In this document: piece after piece, positions 44,826 through 53,530 of the stretch
How positions within the stretch are numbered: the first letter of the stretch is position 1
Layout: each line of letters begins with the position of its first letter
Assembly (NCBI RefSeq): GCF_014208035.1
Contig: NZ_JACHMK010000001.1
Coordinates: 186,001-250,000, forward strand
Reading direction: 5' to 3'
DNA length: 64,000 nt
Source of the DNA: Schaalia hyovaginalis
GTDB taxonomy: Bacteria > Actinomycetota > Actinomycetes > Actinomycetales > Actinomycetaceae
Notes under the pieces: generated by a model
What the model saw: only the letters and a program-made list of their open reading frames with translations
What the model was told of the DNA's origin: nothing
Database searches by the model: none
Made by a program: the position numbers and the translations under genes

Positions 44826-45203
44826 TCAGATGAGACGAATCGTGAATGTGTAGGCGGCCGAATACCTCGACCGATCGGTCCTATCCGGATCCGGGACCTC
44901 CGCCGGCTCCCCCGCCTCGACGACGCTCACCGGAACCTCCGACGAGGGGAGCAAGAGCAGCTGCTCGTGCACCCGGGCCGCGAGCGCGGCCGCTGTGCCC
45001 GTGGATGCGGCGTAGGTGTCGATGATGAGGGAGACGCGGGACAGGACCCTGGAGGTGCGTCCGGGGCCTCCGGCGGCGATGACGCGGATGAACTCCTCCG
45101 GAGGAGGGTTCTTGTCGGGGCGCTTGGACACCACGGGGGTGTCCGGGAACGCCGACTTGAGGCGGTCGATGATGATCTTCTTGACGTCGGGCGTCTTGAG
45201 CAT
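44826..45203 (-). CDS. Tail terminator protein
   Basis: A 125-residue protein with a helix (KKIIIDRLKSAFP) followed by beta strands (RVLSRVSLIIDTYA, YAAYTFTIRL-like end), the usual architecture of siphovirus tail terminators (gpU-like). It lies immediately before the major tail protein and after the gp10-like gene. The assignment relies on size, architecture and order. Confidence 0.7.
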   Translation of the reverse strand: MLKTPDVKKIIIDRLKSAFPDTPVVSKRPDKNPPPEEFIRVIAAGGPGRTSRVLSRVSLIIDTYAASTGTAAALAARVHEQLLLLPSSEVPVSVVEAGEPAEVPDPDRTDRSRYSAAYTFTIRLI

Positions 45204-45206
45204 TGG

Positions 45207-45446
45207 TCACACTCCGTTGATTGCAGCGATTTCGAGGGCATGGTCGGCGGCGGCCTTGCGGGCGGCCGCCGTCGTGGGCTTGACGTAGGCACGGGCTCGG
45301 CTCCTCGTGCGATGTTCGACTGCGAACCCGTCGCCGGCGCGGCTGGCGATGGTGGAGGCGGCGCGTCCGACGAGGGCCTGCGCCTCTGCCGAGCGGAGCA
45401 TGTCCGCCACCGCCTGCTTGTTGAGCTTGAACGCCACGCGACTCAT
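45207..45446 (-). CDS. HK97 gp10-like head-tail connector component
   Basis: A 79-residue protein (MSRVAFKLNKQAVADMLRS) with a helical N-terminus and a basic strand region. Its place between the head-closure gene and the tail terminator matches the HK97 gp10-like tail-completion family. The start overlaps the previous stop by 4 bp; the longer in-frame ORF upstream overlaps that gene and is not favoured. Confidence 0.68.
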   Translation of the reverse strand: MSRVAFKLNKQAVADMLRSAEAQALVGRAASTIASRAGDGFAVEHRTRSRARAYVKPTTAAARKAAADHALEIAAINGV

Positions 45447-45772
45447 TGGCTTGCCTCCGTGACTGCTCGGAGGGTGGCGACCAGGCCCATCGGCCACCGG
45501 GCTGGATCACCCTCGACCTGATAGCGGACGCCGGCGATGAGGAGGACATCGGAGGCTATGACGTCGGGCCATTGGCCGGGCCAGTAGACGGTCGGCGAGG
45601 TGATGACCGGCGCCGCCCCCGGCGTCACAGGCTCCGAGGAGGCCCCCGGGGCGAACATGCCCGCGGGGAGCGTCTCCTGGGCCTCGGCGCCGGGGATGGG
45701 CTCGCCGTACTGGTCCACGCCAGCATCCGCGGTACGGATGCGGGTCACGGGCACACGCCAGTCGTCCATCAT
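45443..45772 (-). CDS. Head closure / head-tail stopper protein
   Basis: A 109-residue protein starting at an ATGATG (45772) that overlaps the connector stop. It is Pro-rich in the middle and ends with the strands DVLLIAGVRYQVEGDPARW, typical of actinophage head-tail stoppers. The upstream in-frame ORF extension is antisense-like and was excluded. The function is inferred from order and this C-terminal pattern. Confidence 0.68.
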   Translation of the reverse strand: MMDDWRVPVTRIRTADAGVDQYGEPIPGAEAQETLPAGMFAPGASSEPVTPGAAPVITSPTVYWPGQWPDVIASDVLLIAGVRYQVEGDPARWPMGLVATLRAVTEASQ

Positions 45773-46206
45773 CGGCGGCCCCTTCCTGCGAGGAGATCGA
45801 CCTCGAAGGCCCGCTGGGCGGGCAATCCGAGACGACGCCGGTGGACCTTCGTCAGGCTCATCGACCCGACGGGCGCCGCGAACGATGCCGACTGGCTGAA
45901 TGGACCGGTCGTCACCGACGCTTGGGATGCCCCCAACGGGGGAGCGAAGCCCAGAGCCGACGCCGCCGAAGAGGCCGCGTAGTGGACCATGTCGCACACG
46001 ATGTCCGCCGCGGTGTCGGCGCGGATATGCCCAGAGGCGATCATCTCCTCGATGTCATAGCCGTCGGCGGCGAGCTCGTCGCGGACGATCCGCGATGCCC
46101 TCGCCAGCTGCCCCTCCAGGAGAGCGGCGAGGGCATCGTCGGGATCGCCGTAGCGCTCGGAGTAGTCGGCGGCCGTGGCCAGCGAGAACGATTCCATGTC
46201 TGCCAT
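45769..46206 (-). CDS. Head-tail connector (adaptor) protein
   Basis: A 145-residue protein with a helical N-terminus (ALLEGQLARASRIVRDELAA, then DTAADIVCDMVHYA), as in gp15-type adaptors that dock on the portal. The C-terminal part has the sequence SMSLTKVHRRRLGL, common in actinophage adaptors. It lies two genes after the capsid gene. ATG at 46206 or 46197 could be used. Confidence 0.72.
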   Translation of the reverse strand: MADMESFSLATAADYSERYGDPDDALAALLEGQLARASRIVRDELAADGYDIEEMIASGHIRADTAADIVCDMVHYAASSAASALGFAPPLGASQASVTTGPFSQSASFAAPVGSMSLTKVHRRRLGLPAQRAFEVDLLAGRGRR

Positions 46207-46250
46207 GGCGACCTCCTATCGTCGAGTGACGGTGACTACCTGGTGGCTTG

Positions 46251-46514
46251 TCACCAGGTCTCCTCCGACTGGGGCTTGGGCGTGGCATTCCTGCGAGTGC
46301 GCTTCGGCTTGGGCGCCTCCTCGGGCGCCTCCTCGGAGGGGGCCCGCGGGGCCTCCACCGCAGCCCCTTCGGGCATCTCAGGTGCCTCGGGCTCCTCGGG
46401 CGCCTGGGTGTCGTCACGCACCCAGTCGTTGCCGAGGAGGCAAGCGGTCGTCTCATCGACGAGAGCGACGCATCCCGTTCCCTGCTGCACGAGTCGGATC
46501 ATGTGCTGCATCAC
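46251..46514 (-). CDS. Small acidic head-region protein of unknown function
   Basis: An 87-residue protein overlapping the capsid stop by 4 bp. Residues 1-35 form a compact beta-rich piece (MIRLVQQGTGCVALVDETTA); the rest is a Glu/Pro/Ala-rich disordered tail ending in basic residues. Similar short genes follow the capsid gene in many actinophages, and a role as a decoration or assembly factor is possible, but I do not recognise a family. Confidence 0.62.
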   Translation of the reverse strand: MMQHMIRLVQQGTGCVALVDETTACLLGNDWVRDDTQAPEEPEAPEMPEGAAVEAPRAPSEEAPEEAPKPKRTRRNATPKPQSEETW

Positions 46515-47416
46515 GCCTCCTTGACGAGGGCGAAACGCTCGGTGAAGACGTACCAGCCGTAGACGATCTCGAGGCGCAACGCGATTTGGTTCTGGCGCTT
46601 GAGGTCTCCCTGCCCGTCCGGGTCGCCGAACTGGATGAGCTCGAGCGGGAGCTCGCGCTGGACGCCCCAGCGGATGCCGTTCTGGAAGTCACCGACGATC
46701 GCTCGCACATTCGTGTCCGCGGCCTCCGGGACGCCCGAGACCGTGTTTCCCTGGGAGACGGGCAGCCCCATGAAGTCGGTGACGTTCGTACCGAATCCGA
46801 GCTGCGGGTACCGCTGCTGCGAGGTCGCCCCTGAGCCGTCCTTGACCTTGAGGGAGGACAGCGCCCACGAGAACTTCGGGTCGAAGGCCGCGCCGTTGAC
46901 GGATTCACCGGCCGCGACGAGCAGACCAACCGCAGCGCGGAAGTCATCGTCAGCGTCCGCCGAGGAATGAACGACCGTCTTCGTGGTCGCACCCAGGTAG
47001 TTCTCCCACGAGGTCTGCTCGCCCGTCAGGGGGTTGATCCGGTGGTACAGGCCCAGATCGAGCGCCCTCGAAAGGGCGATCTGTCCCGAATCGGCGAGAG
47101 CTTTGAGGACACCGAGCTGGTAGTCCTCGTCGGCCCACATGACCTCCTGGTTGAAGCGCATCGTCACCTGCGCCTTGTGCGGCTTGGCCGTCACAGAGGT
47201 GAACGCTCCGGTCGTGTGCCCCTTCTGCGCCCCCTCCTCGACGAACTCAGCCTTCGGGAAGTCGTTGAACACGATGTAGTCGGTGTCCCCGAACCGCATC
47301 GGCTCACGGCCCGACAGGGCGGCGACTGTGGACGTGGTGCGCGCCTTGACGATCATGCCGTCCGCGATCTCGCGCGGCATGAGGACCTTCGCATTGGTGG
47401 TAGAGAAGATCGCCAT
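46511..47416 (-). CDS. Major capsid protein, HK97 fold
   Basis: A 301-residue capsid protein. It lacks a long N-terminal delta domain, consistent with the separate scaffold gene just upstream. The N-arm (VLMPREIADGMIVKARTTST), E-loop (DYIVFNDFPKAEFVEEGAQK) and P-domain helix regions follow the HK97-fold arrangement of actinophage capsids, and the C-terminal VYGWYVFTERFALVK is typical. It forms the icosahedral shell. Confidence 0.88.
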   Translation of the reverse strand: MAIFSTTNAKVLMPREIADGMIVKARTTSTVAALSGREPMRFGDTDYIVFNDFPKAEFVEEGAQKGHTTGAFTSVTAKPHKAQVTMRFNQEVMWADEDYQLGVLKALADSGQIALSRALDLGLYHRINPLTGEQTSWENYLGATTKTVVHSSADADDDFRAAVGLLVAAGESVNGAAFDPKFSWALSSLKVKDGSGATSQQRYPQLGFGTNVTDFMGLPVSQGNTVSGVPEAADTNVRAIVGDFQNGIRWGVQRELPLELIQFGDPDGQGDLKRQNQIALRLEIVYGWYVFTERFALVKEA

Positions 47417-47458
47417 AGCGAATCACTCCTTCAAGAATTGTTGAAACGAAACGATGAG

Positions 47459-47938
47459 TCAGGAGCCGAAGAGCTGGCGCACCGCGAGGCGGCCGCTATC
47501 GGCGGTGGCCGTGTCCGGCTGGCGCCCCGCAGTGGGAACGACCATCGGGCGAGACAGGAGAGGAGCGAGCACCTCAGCATGAGACTTCAGATCCTCGAGG
47601 CTCTCACCCCGCAGCGCGTCTTCCGGAACGCCGGTGTCAGCCGACACCTGCCGCTTCCACGCCGATACCTGCGCCGAATGCTCAAGATCCGCGAGCTTCG
47701 CCTTCGCCTCGGCAACATCGGCCGCGAGCGCCTCGGACTGCTTGCGCATCGAGGTGAGCTCACGTTCGGCTGCGCGCCGGGCTCTGCGCTCGGCGTCGAG
47801 GGCTTTCATGCCCGCCTCTCCGAGCTCGGTGGCGGCGTCCTCGGGAGGCGGGGTCTGCGCGGGCGTCGCGCCCGGCTTCTCCTGCGCCTGAAGAGTCGCT
47901 TCCGCGGGCTCGCTGTGCGAGTCGGTCTGTACGTTCAT
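47459..47938 (-). CDS. Capsid scaffolding protein
   Basis: A 159-residue protein with a disordered, Gln/Pro/Glu-rich N-terminus, a long coiled coil (about 45-95, ALDAERRARRAAERELTSM) and a small C-terminal domain ending RLAVRQLFGS. Its place directly before the capsid gene and its coiled coil are typical of siphovirus scaffolds, which guide procapsid assembly and leave before DNA packaging. Confidence 0.82.
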   Translation of the reverse strand: MNVQTDSHSEPAEATLQAQEKPGATPAQTPPPEDAATELGEAGMKALDAERRARRAAERELTSMRKQSEALAADVAEAKAKLADLEHSAQVSAWKRQVSADTGVPEDALRGESLEDLKSHAEVLAPLLSRPMVVPTAGRQPDTATADSGRLAVRQLFGS

Positions 47939-48024
47939 GCGGGTCTCCTCTATTCATGGGGTGGCCCCATCGCGGGGCCTGCGGGTACAACAGGCCCGCC
48001 GTGGCATCGCACCAGGCGGGCATG

Positions 48025-48059
48025 AAAAGACCCCCGACCAGACCGTGGCCTGGTGGGGG
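48025..48059 (-). terminator. Intrinsic terminator after the MuF-toxin/partner gene pair
   Basis: On the minus strand, CCCCC and ACCAG pair with CTGGT and GGGGG around an eight-base loop (48031-48059, one unpaired base), followed by TCTTTT (48030-48025). It lies 23 bases after the stop codon of the 65-residue gene. It separates the terminase-portal-MuF transcription unit from scaffold and capsid. Confidence 0.78.
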
Positions 48060-48081
48060 TGAAGCGGATGATGCGGTGAGG

Positions 48082-48279
48082 CTACTTGGGCCGCTCCGCG
48101 GGGAGGTTCGGGAAGTATTTGGCGCGTTCCTCGGCTGTGAAGACCTCGTACACGTCGATGTGGTCGAAGAGCCAGTAGAGGTCCTCGCCGGGGCGGTAGT
48201 GCGTCTCGGCCATGTGCCGGTAGCCGTCGTTCGGGTCGTCGAGGATCCTGATTTCTTCGGCGACGAATCTGCTGCTCAC
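48082..48279 (-). CDS. Small acidic protein coupled to the MuF-ART gene; candidate immunity protein
   Basis: A 65-residue acidic protein (about twice as many Asp/Glu as Arg/Lys) containing EDLYWLFDHIDVYEVFTAEE. Its ATG overlaps the stop of the MuF-ADP-ribosyltransferase gene as ATGA, and a terminator follows it, so it is the last cistron of that unit. Toxin-immunity pairs often show exactly this layout with a small acidic partner. I do not recognise a family; an ordinary small structural protein is the alternative. Confidence 0.55.
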   Translation of the reverse strand: MSSRFVAEEIRILDDPNDGYRHMAETHYRPGEDLYWLFDHIDVYEVFTAEERAKYFPNLPAERPK

Positions 48280-49538
48280 AGTGCCTCGACCTCCATCTCG
48301 ATGATTCCGTCGGGGCGCTCGGTGCGTGACCTGACTCGGAACCTGGTTCCGGGAGTCAGGATGAGCTCTCGCTCCGAGTCCAGTCCCGGTACGAATACGG
48401 TACCGGTCCTCGCCCGGATGCGCATGATCACCTGGTGGCGGCCCTCGGAGTTGGCGACGAAGTCCTCGGCGACCTTGGCGGACAGGGAGGTGCTGACGAA
48501 GCCCTCGTCGTTGAAGATGCTGTCGACTTCGGGCACGTCCTGGAGGCTGAGGCCCCGGAAGAGGATCCGGTTGCGGTCCAGGCGCGATGGGTTCGTGGTG
48601 AATAGCGATCGGAGGTTCCTGACGTTCTCACGGTCGTACTCGCTGCCGACGTTGTCCCGGAGGAGACGGTTCATCGTTCCGTATGCCGATCCCGTGTAAG
48701 CGTCTCTCGCTGCAAGAGCACGACGCGGCGCAGTGCGGTCTAAATCGTCGAGAGCGTCGAAGAACTCTCGAGCGTTCTCGTCCTCGATGTACTCGCGGTT
48801 CCGAGAATCCCTCTGCGCCGCGCTCATCCTGCGCAGCTCATCTGTGATCTCGCGGTCGGTTGGCGTGTGCCCGTCGCCGTTGCGGGCAACCACGTTCGCG
48901 CGAGCCTTCGAGTATTGCTTGTAGAGCGCCTCGGGGTCGTAGCCGTCGATCTTGGCCGCGTCCTTCCCGAAGTTCGGAACGATTTGGCAGTCACACGCCC
49001 GGTGGCTACTCGCCGCGGCCGTCGCCTTCTCCTTGTATGCGAATCCGCGGGAGGCGAGCATTGTGCACCACGCGCAGGTCGTCCCACCGCGCGGGACCCT
49101 CGCCCACCCCGGGTGAGCCGGATCCTCATCGACGGCCTTCGCGACCGTCTCCCGACCCCGGTTCTTGAGCCACATACCGACATTGCCCGCGAGCGCCGCG
49201 GTGACCTGGTCACGATCGCTGTCCCACAGGCCGCCGGCGAGGCGGCGGGTGGTGGTGCGCACAGCGTCGGCGTCGATTCCCGTTGCGTGATGCGCCTTGT
49301 AGGGCGGCAGCTCAGGGTGTTCGGCCCTTAGCTGGTCGTACCAGGCGGCTGCTGCGGTGGCGGCGACGTCGCCCCACTTGGAGACGAGGGCGGGCATGGC
49401 CTGGAGGAGCGCGTCTCGGGTCTGCTCGGGCGTGGCTCCGGAGAGGCGGGCCATGATCTTCTTGAGGTCGGCGATGGCGAGCTCGACGGCCTTGTCCTGG
49501 GCGGTGTTGAGGCGGTCGAGGTCGCGGCGATCAGGCAT
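48276..49538 (-). CDS. MuF minor capsid protein fused to a C-terminal ADP-ribosyltransferase
   Basis: A 420-residue fusion. Residues about 1-200 are a MuF/VG15-type minor head protein with the zinc-like cluster C155-x2-C158, H179, C182 and C184 (GTTCAWCTML and SHRACDCQIVPNF). Residues about 240-420 carry the R-S-E class ADP-ribosyltransferase signature: YTGSAYGTMNRLLR, Arg328 in ILFRGLS, the STS motif S349-T350-S351 in FVSTSLS, and the E389-x-E391 pair in DSERELIL. All catalytic residues appear intact. MuF proteins enter the host with the phage DNA, so this would be a toxin or host-modifying effector packaged in the head. Its start overlaps the shifted portal stop (TGATG). It is followed by a small coupled gene. 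Confidence 0.88.
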   Translation of the reverse strand: MPDRRDLDRLNTAQDKAVELAIADLKKIMARLSGATPEQTRDALLQAMPALVSKWGDVAATAAAAWYDQLRAEHPELPPYKAHHATGIDADAVRTTTRRLAGGLWDSDRDQVTAALAGNVGMWLKNRGRETVAKAVDEDPAHPGWARVPRGGTTCAWCTMLASRGFAYKEKATAAASSHRACDCQIVPNFGKDAAKIDGYDPEALYKQYSKARANVVARNGDGHTPTDREITDELRRMSAAQRDSRNREYIEDENAREFFDALDDLDRTAPRRALAARDAYTGSAYGTMNRLLRDNVGSEYDRENVRNLRSLFTTNPSRLDRNRILFRGLSLQDVPEVDSIFNDEGFVSTSLSAKVAEDFVANSEGRHQVIMRIRARTGTVFVPGLDSERELILTPGTRFRVRSRTERPDGIIEMEVEAL

Positions 49539-51132
49539 CAGGCCTCCTCCAGGTCGTTGGCCTCCTCAACGGGCAGGCGCAGGGAGACGGGGACGGCGCC
49601 CGTCATCTTGATGCCGGTCAAGCCGAGGCGTCGGGCGGCGTCTGCGGGGTCGACCCCTGCACGGACGGCGATCCCGATGGCCTCGAAGCTGTTTCTCAGG
49701 TCAGCTGCCGACTCTCCCCGTCCGATGTCACGACGCGGGGGGTGGGGGAGTCGGGCGCGTCGGTTCCAGAGGTGAGGCGTTCGAGGACGGAGGCCGCCCC
49801 CGCAGACGCCTGCTCGGATCGGATCTCGTCGATCTCCTCGGTGGACAGGCCCGCCTTGCGCAAAGCCACAGTCGTGTCGGCCACCTGCGGGAGAGCCTGG
49901 ACGAGCTTGACGATGTAATCCGACTGCGCCGACGGAGACGCCTGCGTGGTCGGCGTGTACTTGACCGCCAGACGCCAGGAGTCCGCCGGCGGCTCGCTCA
50001 ACCCGTCGCGGAGCATAACCGCGTCCTCAGCGATCCGCCTCAGAGCCGGGATGAAGACCTGCCACTGGTAGTCCGCCTCGGCCGCCAAGTGGGCCTCCGC
50101 GGCGAGCATCGCTTCCGCCGAGGTCGGATTCTCTGCGAAGAGGCCGACCGAAGACTGCGGGAGGTTCGTCTCCGCGCAGAAGTTCTGAGCGAGCTGGCGG
50201 TACATCTCCAGGTGAGGCCCCATGCTCAGCTGCGGGAACTGCCCTACAGAGGGAAGATCACCGTTCTCGTTCACGTCGAGAGCCAGGAGGCGCCCCATGA
50301 TCGCGGTCCACCTCGAGTCCTCGGCGAATGCACTCTCATCCGCGCCGAGCACATAGCGTTGAGGGCTCGAGAAGAACTCCGCCGAGGTTTCCGCGCGCAC
50401 CATCGTGCGCACGGCCGCATCGGTCAGATAGCGGACCTCGCGGCTGATCCGGGAATGCCCGAAGGGACGATTCAGCTGAGGGTCGTACACGAGGGGTTCC
50501 ACAAGGACCCGGCCGGTCCGATTCTCCACCCGAGTCGTCTTCCACGCCCCACCATCACGGAGTCCTTCAACGATCGCGTCGCGCGTGTACAGGGTCACAG
50601 CGCTCGGCTGGCCAAGATCGTCGAGATCCGTGACCGCGAGCGCGGCGGCGAGCGAGCGAGTGCGCCGGTCCCACAGCGCAGTCGTCCAGTTCGCGTCCCG
50701 CGCCTGGATCACCACCGGTGGTTCTCCTGGCGCGCCTTGCGTGACGGTGAGGAAGGCGCACGCGTGCTTGTACGCGGAGTTGATCGCCTGGGTGAGTTCG
50801 AGCGTGAACCTGTTGCGAGCGAGGATCTCGCCGAGCTCGTAGGCATCGGTTGCCCCATCGAGGGCGAACCCCTCGAACAGGTGCTTGCGTGCCAGGCCTT
50901 TGACGGCCTTCGCTGGCCACTTCAGAGCCGCTCGCGTCTTGGCCATCTGCGGAGGGATCGAGATCCCCAGATCCTGGAACGCCCGGTGTCCGTCGTAGTA
51001 CACGTCAAGGAGCTGATTCTTCGCATGCTTAGCCGCCCACGTCGCGTGCAAGCGGCGCATCATGTCCTGCTCCGCGTCCGTCAGATCGGGAAGGACAATC
51101 GGCATCGTCGTCACAGGCGTTGTCGTGGTCAT
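49538..51132 (-). CDS. Portal protein (SPP1 gp6-like) with a frameshift near its 3' end
   Basis: Starts at ATG 51132, overlapping the terminase stop (ATGA). The body matches the Gp6-like portal family (SREVRYLTDAAVRTMVRAE and QNFCAETNLPQSSVGLF are typical). In the annotated frame it ends at 49696 (478 residues). The characteristic portal C-terminus instead continues in the -1 frame past a C-rich tract (G-run 49737-49748 on the plus strand): RNSFEAIGIAVRAGVDPADA, then GAVPVSLRLPVEEAN, stopping at 49538 where TGATG overlaps the MuF start. An indel in the C5A/C6 tract explains this. The portal is the dodecameric DNA gate of the head. Confidence 0.85.
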
Positions 51133-52619
51133 AGGATCACCGCTTTCCTCTTCGATCTCGCACCCCTCGCGCGCCTCTTCGTTGTCCTGACGGCCCAATG
51201 GGCCAGCGTCACTGCGTCCAGGCCGGAGCAGGTCGCCCCTTCCGGGGCCTGCCAGCCGAACCCGCCGCCTGATCCGATCCGCCGCCGAGACACGTACTCG
51301 GCTTCGGTTTCGAGTTCGCGGTCGTCGAGGTGGGTGAGGGTCTTGTCTCGGATCGCAGCATCGAACATGGCATGCGCTGTGATCACCTCTGCGACGTTGG
51401 GAGTGAGGATCATCTTCGGCGGCACTCCTGCGACGCGCAGACGCTCGGCGAGGTCTCCGGCGCCCGCCTTGCCCTCGATGACGATCACGGCGAAATGCTC
51501 CAGGTTCGCCAGCAGGTAGTCGACGATCCAGCCGACACCCTCACCCATGCGCCGCACCCCCTGGGCAGTGCACAGCTCGACATGCGTGGCGCCCGCCTTG
51601 CCCTGGCGTCCTGCTCTCGCCAATGCGACCGTCGACCCGTCGATTGAGAACCGCGCGCACGCCGCCCACTTCGACCCAGAAACCGGCATACCGATGAGTT
51701 CGTTCCACACGCGAGCGCCGATCGCCTGATTCGTGACCTCCGGATCCCAAATCCCCAGGCCCTCGCGACGGAAGGACTCCGGGCCGAGCTGGCGCTTCAT
51801 GCGCAAGATCGCCGACTCCGGCGTCCGATGAGGGAAGGACGGATTCGCCTTGCGCCACTGCTTGCGGTCGTCCGGATTCGCGTCATCGTCCGCCCCGACC
51901 TCCACATAGAGGCCGTCGCTCATATCGCCCGCGAGCGCGCTCTTTCGGAAGATGGTGAACGCTTCGGACGGATCGGAGGGCTTGGGCGGAGTGCCCATGC
52001 GGATGATCAGCGGATTCGAACTCGTGTTGGCGGCGGGGATCATGTCGTCAAGGGCCCGCTGACCGAGGATCTGCGCTTCGTCGAAGACGATGATGTCGAC
52101 CCCGGCGAAGCCTCGCCCGAACCCGCCCTCGCGGGCGCCGAAGAGGATCCGCGACCCGTTGTGGAAGACGATCGCCTGCTGGCCGTTCGATGCTCGAACG
52201 GTTTCGATGTAGGAGGCGATCTTCGCCTTGTTGGCGAGCCCACGCATGTAGGCGAAGGTCTCGTCGGCTGTGCGAGTCCTGTGGGCCGTCCACAAGATGA
52301 ACAAGCCCGATTCCAACGACGCCAAGGCCATGAGCGCCGACCCGATCGTGTAGGTCTTGCCGACCTGGCGGGGTAGGGAGATCTCGACACCGTCGATTCC
52401 GGCCGCGTACAGCCCCGTGTCACGCTTAGCGAACACCGCCGCCCCCAGGTCGGTCTGCCACTGGTCGAAGCCCAGGCCCCACCTGGCGGCGCGCGCCCGG
52501 ATCTTCGGGAACGAGGTCGACACGATCCCCTCGGGCAGGATCAGATGCTTGGCGATCGACGAGAGCCGAGGATCAGACGCCCGTCCATTCCTCGTCGGCG
52601 ACCTCGGCGTCCTGCTCAC
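51129..52619 (-). CDS. Terminase large subunit
   Basis: About 496 residues from GTG 52619; the in-frame sequence upstream overlaps terS and is Arg/Ser-rich. The ATPase has Walker A LPRQVGKT (about 83-90), Walker B IIVFDEAQ and the coupling motif. The C-terminal RNase H-like nuclease has FSIDGSTVALARAG and VIVIEGKAGAGDLA with metal-binding acids. It pumps and cuts DNA during packaging. It overlaps terS by 47 bp and the portal by 4 bp. Confidence 0.92.
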   Translation of the reverse strand: MSRTPRSPTRNGRASDPRLSSIAKHLILPEGIVSTSFPKIRARAARWGLGFDQWQTDLGAAVFAKRDTGLYAAGIDGVEISLPRQVGKTYTIGSALMALASLESGLFILWTAHRTRTADETFAYMRGLANKAKIASYIETVRASNGQQAIVFHNGSRILFGAREGGFGRGFAGVDIIVFDEAQILGQRALDDMIPAANTSSNPLIIRMGTPPKPSDPSEAFTIFRKSALAGDMSDGLYVEVGADDDANPDDRKQWRKANPSFPHRTPESAILRMKRQLGPESFRREGLGIWDPEVTNQAIGARVWNELIGMPVSGSKWAACARFSIDGSTVALARAGRQGKAGATHVELCTAQGVRRMGEGVGWIVDYLLANLEHFAVIVIEGKAGAGDLAERLRVAGVPPKMILTPNVAEVITAHAMFDAAIRDKTLTHLDDRELETEAEYVSRRRIGSGGGFGWQAPEGATCSGLDAVTLAHWAVRTTKRRARGARSKRKAVIL

Positions 52620-52866
52620 GCTCGGCCTCCTTCTCCGCCAGTTCGATCGCGCGGATCCGATCATCGAGCTCGAGCATCCTTCGGCTGATCGCCGCCAAGT
52701 CACGCGCTGGAGTTTCCTCATCATCGAAGGTCACCGCCAGGCGAGCCCGCATCGCGACGAGCAGATCCTTCGCCGACCCCTCCACAACCGCGGCGATCAC
52801 CGACCTGGAAGGAACCCTCCTAGGATCATCCGAATTAATGACTTCCAATACTGCTCTCTCCACCAA
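52573..52866 (-). CDS. Terminase small subunit
   Basis: A 97-residue helical protein (ATFDDEETPARDLAAISRRM-like segment, then a Glu-rich helix). Its place immediately before and overlapping terL, with an HNH gene upstream, supports the call; short actinophage TerS proteins of this type contain DDEETPARDLAAISRRM. It recognises the packaging site, which is expected in the repeat-rich region just upstream. Confidence 0.82.
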   Translation of the reverse strand: MVERAVLEVINSDDPRRVPSRSVIAAVVEGSAKDLLVAMRARLAVTFDDEETPARDLAAISRRMLELDDRIRAIELAEKEAEREQDAEVADEEWTGV

Positions 52867-52916
52867 GAATCACCCCCAGGCGAACCCCGTTTGACTTTTT
52901 GCAATTCAATTCAGTT

Positions 52917-53076
52917 TTTCGTAATTCGGGACATGTTTCGTAAATGCCGCCTCGGGAAAAAATGAAGGGGAGAGATATCGCTATGCCTCGGGGCCCTGCG
53001 AGGCGGGGCGGGGGAGGGGTAAAGGCCCCTCCGACCAGCCTTGATGTTTCGTAATTCGATGGAATTACGAAACATC
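52917..53076. repeat. TTTCGTAATT-type repeats between HNH and terS; candidate cos/TerS-binding region
   Basis: The 208-bp gap between HNH and terS carries TTTCGTAATTCG at 52917-52928, TTTCGTAAAT at 52936-52945 and again inside a perfect 15-bp hairpin (53043-53057 with 53062-53076, loop GATG). The hairpin overlaps the HNH stop codon. Between them is a GC-rich stretch with GCCTCG/CGAGGC arms (about 52984-53005). In HNH-terS-terL phages the cos site usually lies here, so these may be terminase-binding sites or operators. Confidence 0.6.
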
Positions 53077-53401
53077 ACCACGTCTCGCTTGAATTCGTCG
53101 AGGAAATGTAAACACCTCGATCATTCCGTCCGCCGATTCTCTTTCTTCGCATTCCATTTCCACGCCGCTGATTACAGGAGCGACACACGACTCGAACGTT
53201 CTCGATCGTGTCCTCGCCGCCCCGCGACCACGGAATGATGTGATCGACCTCCGCGCTGTTCGCGCTCCGGCCCTTCGAGAAGTCAAGGTGCACGCCGCAG
53301 ATCGGGCAATCCGTGAGCCCCGCGAGGACGGCCCGTCGCTTCGCCCGTGCGGCGAGGTCGAGCCACTTCTTCGTCCCTGTCCTGCTCGAAGCCACACCCA
53401 C
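53075..53401 (-). CDS. HNH endonuclease
   Basis: A 108-residue HNH nuclease with CPICG, the catalytic EVDHIIPWSRGG, NVRVVCRSCNQRRG and a basic tail. Two CxxC knuckles bind a structural zinc. HNH proteins encoded beside terS cooperate with terminase in cos cleavage in HK97-like phages. A GTG start at 53401 or 53395 is used; the SD is weak. Confidence 0.9.
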   Translation of the reverse strand: MGVASSRTGTKKWLDLAARAKRRAVLAGLTDCPICGVHLDFSKGRSANSAEVDHIIPWSRGGEDTIENVRVVCRSCNQRRGNGMRRKRIGGRNDRGVYISSTNSSETW

Positions 53402-53530
53402 CCCCCGGTCATCCTGACTAGGCCTGGTCGGCGCCCCCGGATATGCGAAGCGGCCCCCGGTTCTGCACCAGTGGCCACTGATAGCAGACTACACCGTTGC
53501 ACCCCTGGTTCGCCACCGATCGCCCCCTTG

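Noticed and set aside
53043..53076. The 15-bp hairpin as a simple terminator of the HNH gene
   Set aside because: It overlaps the stop codon, lacks a U tract, and its arms repeat the motif found twice nearer terS; a protein-binding or packaging role is more likely.
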